The notes under the pieces were generated by a model. The model was given only the letters and a program-made list of their open reading frames with translations. It did no database searches and was not told where the DNA came from. A stretch of DNA of 64,000 nt from Paracoccus sediminis (GTDB lineage: Bacteria > Pseudomonadota > Alphaproteobacteria > Rhodobacterales > Rhodobacteraceae). The stretch is from assembly GCF_900188295.1 (NCBI RefSeq), contig NZ_FZNM01000008.1:1-64000 (forward strand), given 5' to 3'. The stretch's first letter is position 1. Every line of letters starts with the position of its first letter. Below, one piece after another: positions 62,766 to 64,000 of the stretch. The position numbers were made by a program, and so were the translations under genes.

Positions 62766-64000
62766 CCGCCAACCTGTTTCATATCCTGGAAACCGGCATC
62801 GCCGATCCCCATGCCACCGCCATCGAAACCGCCGGCGGCGAACGCATCAGCTATGCCGACCTGATCGCCCGCACCGGACGCATGGCGAATGCCCTGGCCG
62901 GAATGGGCGTGAAGCCCGGCGACCGGGTGGCGGCCCAGGTGGAAAAGTCGGTTCAGGCGATCATCCTCTATCTGGCGGCGGTGCGGGCGGGGGCGGTGTT
63001 TCTGCCGCTGAACACCGGCTATACCTCGTCCGAGATCGACTATTTCATCGGCGACGCGACGCCCGCCGTGTTCGTGTGCGATCCTGCACAGGTGGACGCA
63101 CTGGCGGACGCGGCATCGCGCGCAGGCGCGCGGATCGTCACGCTGGACGCGGGCGGCCAGGGCAGCCTGACGGATGCCGCCGCAGCCGCGCCCGCCGATT
63201 TCGCCACGGTGCCGCGTCAGGCGGACGATCTGGCCGCCCTGCTCTACACCTCGGGCACCACGGGGCGCAGCAAGGGCGCGATGCTGACGCATGGCAATCT
63301 GGTGTCGAACACCACCGCGCTGCGGGACGCCTGGCGTTACACGGCCCAGGACGTGCTGATCCACGCCCTGCCGATCTTTCACACGCACGGGCTGTTCGTG
63401 GCGACCAACGTGACGCTGTTTTCCGGCGCGTCGATGATTTTCCTGGCGAAATTCGACCCGGACCAGATCATCGGCCTGATGGACCGGGCGACCGTGCTGA
63501 TGGGCGTGCCGACCTTCTATGTCCGCTTGCTGGGCGACGGCCGGCTGGACCGCGGCCGGACCGCGCATATGCGGCTGTTCGTTTCGGGATCGGCGCCGTT
63601 GCTGGCGGAAACGCATCGCGAATGGCAGGCGCGCACCGGCCACGCGATCCTGGAACGCTATGGCATGACGGAAACCAACATGAACGCCTCCAACCCCTAT
63701 GAGGGCGACCGGATCGCGGGCACCGTAGGGATGCCCCTGCCGGGGGTAGAGATCATCGTGACCGACCCCGACACCGGGGCCGAACTGCCCCAAGGCGAGA
63801 TCGGCATGATCGAGGTGCGCGGCCCCAATGTCTTCAAGGGCTATTGGCAGATGCCGGAAAAGACCGCCGCCGAGCTGCGCGACAACGGGTTCTTCATCAC
63901 CGGCGACCTGGGGAAATTCGACGAATGCGGCTATCTGCATATCGTCGGGCGGGGCAAGGATCTGATTATCACCGGCGGCTACAACGTCTATCCCAAAGAG
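62762..64000 (+). CDS. matB: Malonyl-CoA synthetase (partial, runs off window)
   Basis: 413 codons seen; the C-terminus is beyond the window. ANL-superfamily acyl-CoA synthetase: the P-loop is LLYTSGTTGRSKGAMLTHGN, then ILERYGMTETNMNASNPY, FITGDLGKFDECGYL and GRGKDLIITGGYNVYPKE. The RIAGTVGMPLPGVE region and gene neighbours identify MatB, which ligates malonate to CoA using ATP. The catalytic C-terminal Lys is not yet reached. The start overlaps the matA stop. Confidence 0.94.
   Translation, partial: MTANLFHILETGIADPHATAIETAGGERISYADLIARTGRMANALAGMGVKPGDRVAAQVEKSVQAIILYLAAVRAGAVFLPLNTGYTSSEIDYFIGDATPAVFVCDPAQVDALADAASRAGARIVTLDAGGQGSLTDAAAAAPADFATVPRQADDLAALLYTSGTTGRSKGAMLTHGNLVSNTTALRDAWRYTAQDVLIHALPIFHTHGLFVATNVTLFSGASMIFLAKFDPDQIIGLMDRATVLMGVPTFYVRLLGDGRLDRGRTAHMRLFVSGSAPLLAETHREWQARTGHAILERYGMTETNMNASNPYEGDRIAGTVGMPLPGVEIIVTDPDTGAELPQGEIGMIEVRGPNVFKGYWQMPEKTAAELRDNGFFITGDLGKFDECGYLHIVGRGKDLIITGGYNVYPKE

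Overview
The window is GC-rich alphaproteobacterial chromosome. Gene content and order (argS-SPOR-nagZ-scpA-scpB, rpmF-plsX-fabH with ihfA-merR, mreBCD-mrdA-rodA, DUF1013/TrcR, phosphatidylcholine synthase, two-domain dCTP deaminase, matRCAB) point to Rhodobacteraceae, most likely Paracoccus or a close relative. This placement comes from recognised families and synteny only. The strong GC3 bias produces very long antisense ORFs, which are left out. No insertion sequence, prophage, CRISPR array or rRNA was seen; there is one tRNA (Pro, GGG).

Layout. 1-3.3 kb: an envelope region that looks less GC-rich, with a truncated secreted charged/Q-rich protein, a putative glycosyltransferase-like protein and a PAP2 phosphatase. 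3.5-9.3 kb: RNase T2, TrcR, a GlsB-type membrane protein, succinate-semialdehyde dehydrogenase, a P1 peptidase coupled to a K+ channel, and smpB. 9.3-17.2 kb: sulfurtransferase/aminotransferase pair, comEC, gltX, gltA and a degenerate SDR. 17.2-27.1 kb, mostly minus strand: aminopeptidase P/metallo-hydrolase pair, recJ, glpX, bolA, a DnaJ-like gene, lnt and a DEAD-box helicase with a repetitive tail. 27.4-34.3 kb, plus strand: argS, SPOR protein, nagZ, scpAB, a small basic protein and a THUMP methyltransferase. 34.3-40 kb, minus strand: dcd, tRNA-Pro, merR-type regulator, ihfA, fabH, plsX, rpmF and yceD, with a DksA-type zinc-finger gene on the other strand between ihfA and fabH. 40.1-45.7 kb: bamE, GNAT, serine hydrolase, SseB-like protein, pcs, DUF2254 and a probable frameshifted gene. 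45.7-54.8 kb: leuA behind a leucine-rich leader ORF, a VPLPA-CTERM-type exported protein, then mreB-mreC-mreD-mrdA-rodA and a 2-hydroxyacid dehydrogenase. 55-59.1 kb: heme oxygenase plus bacteriophytochrome HWE kinase with a fused receiver, then an AbrB-type membrane protein. 59.1-64 kb: malonate locus matR | matC-matA-matB; matB runs off the window.

How genes work together. Four-base stop/start overlaps are frequent (P1 peptidase/K+ channel, MBL/aminopeptidase, SPOR/nagZ, scpA/scpB, plsX/fabH, mreC/mreD/mrdA, rodA/dehydrogenase, bphO/bphP, matA/matB), so much of the window is organised as translationally coupled operons. The elongasome genes form one unit. BphO would make the biliverdin that BphP binds. 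MatC imports malonate, MatB makes malonyl-CoA and MatA decarboxylates it to acetyl-CoA under a divergent GntR regulator.

Most interesting signals: (1) a 32-codon ORF ahead of leuA with four consecutive Leu codons, a possible promoter that would make it leaderless, and two mutually exclusive pairings, one of which reaches the leuA ribosome-binding region; (2) a three-copy two-hairpin element ending in GGATATTT, each copy just 3' of a gene; (3) the bphO-bphP module; (4) proteins with altered active-site motifs (RNase T2, SDR).
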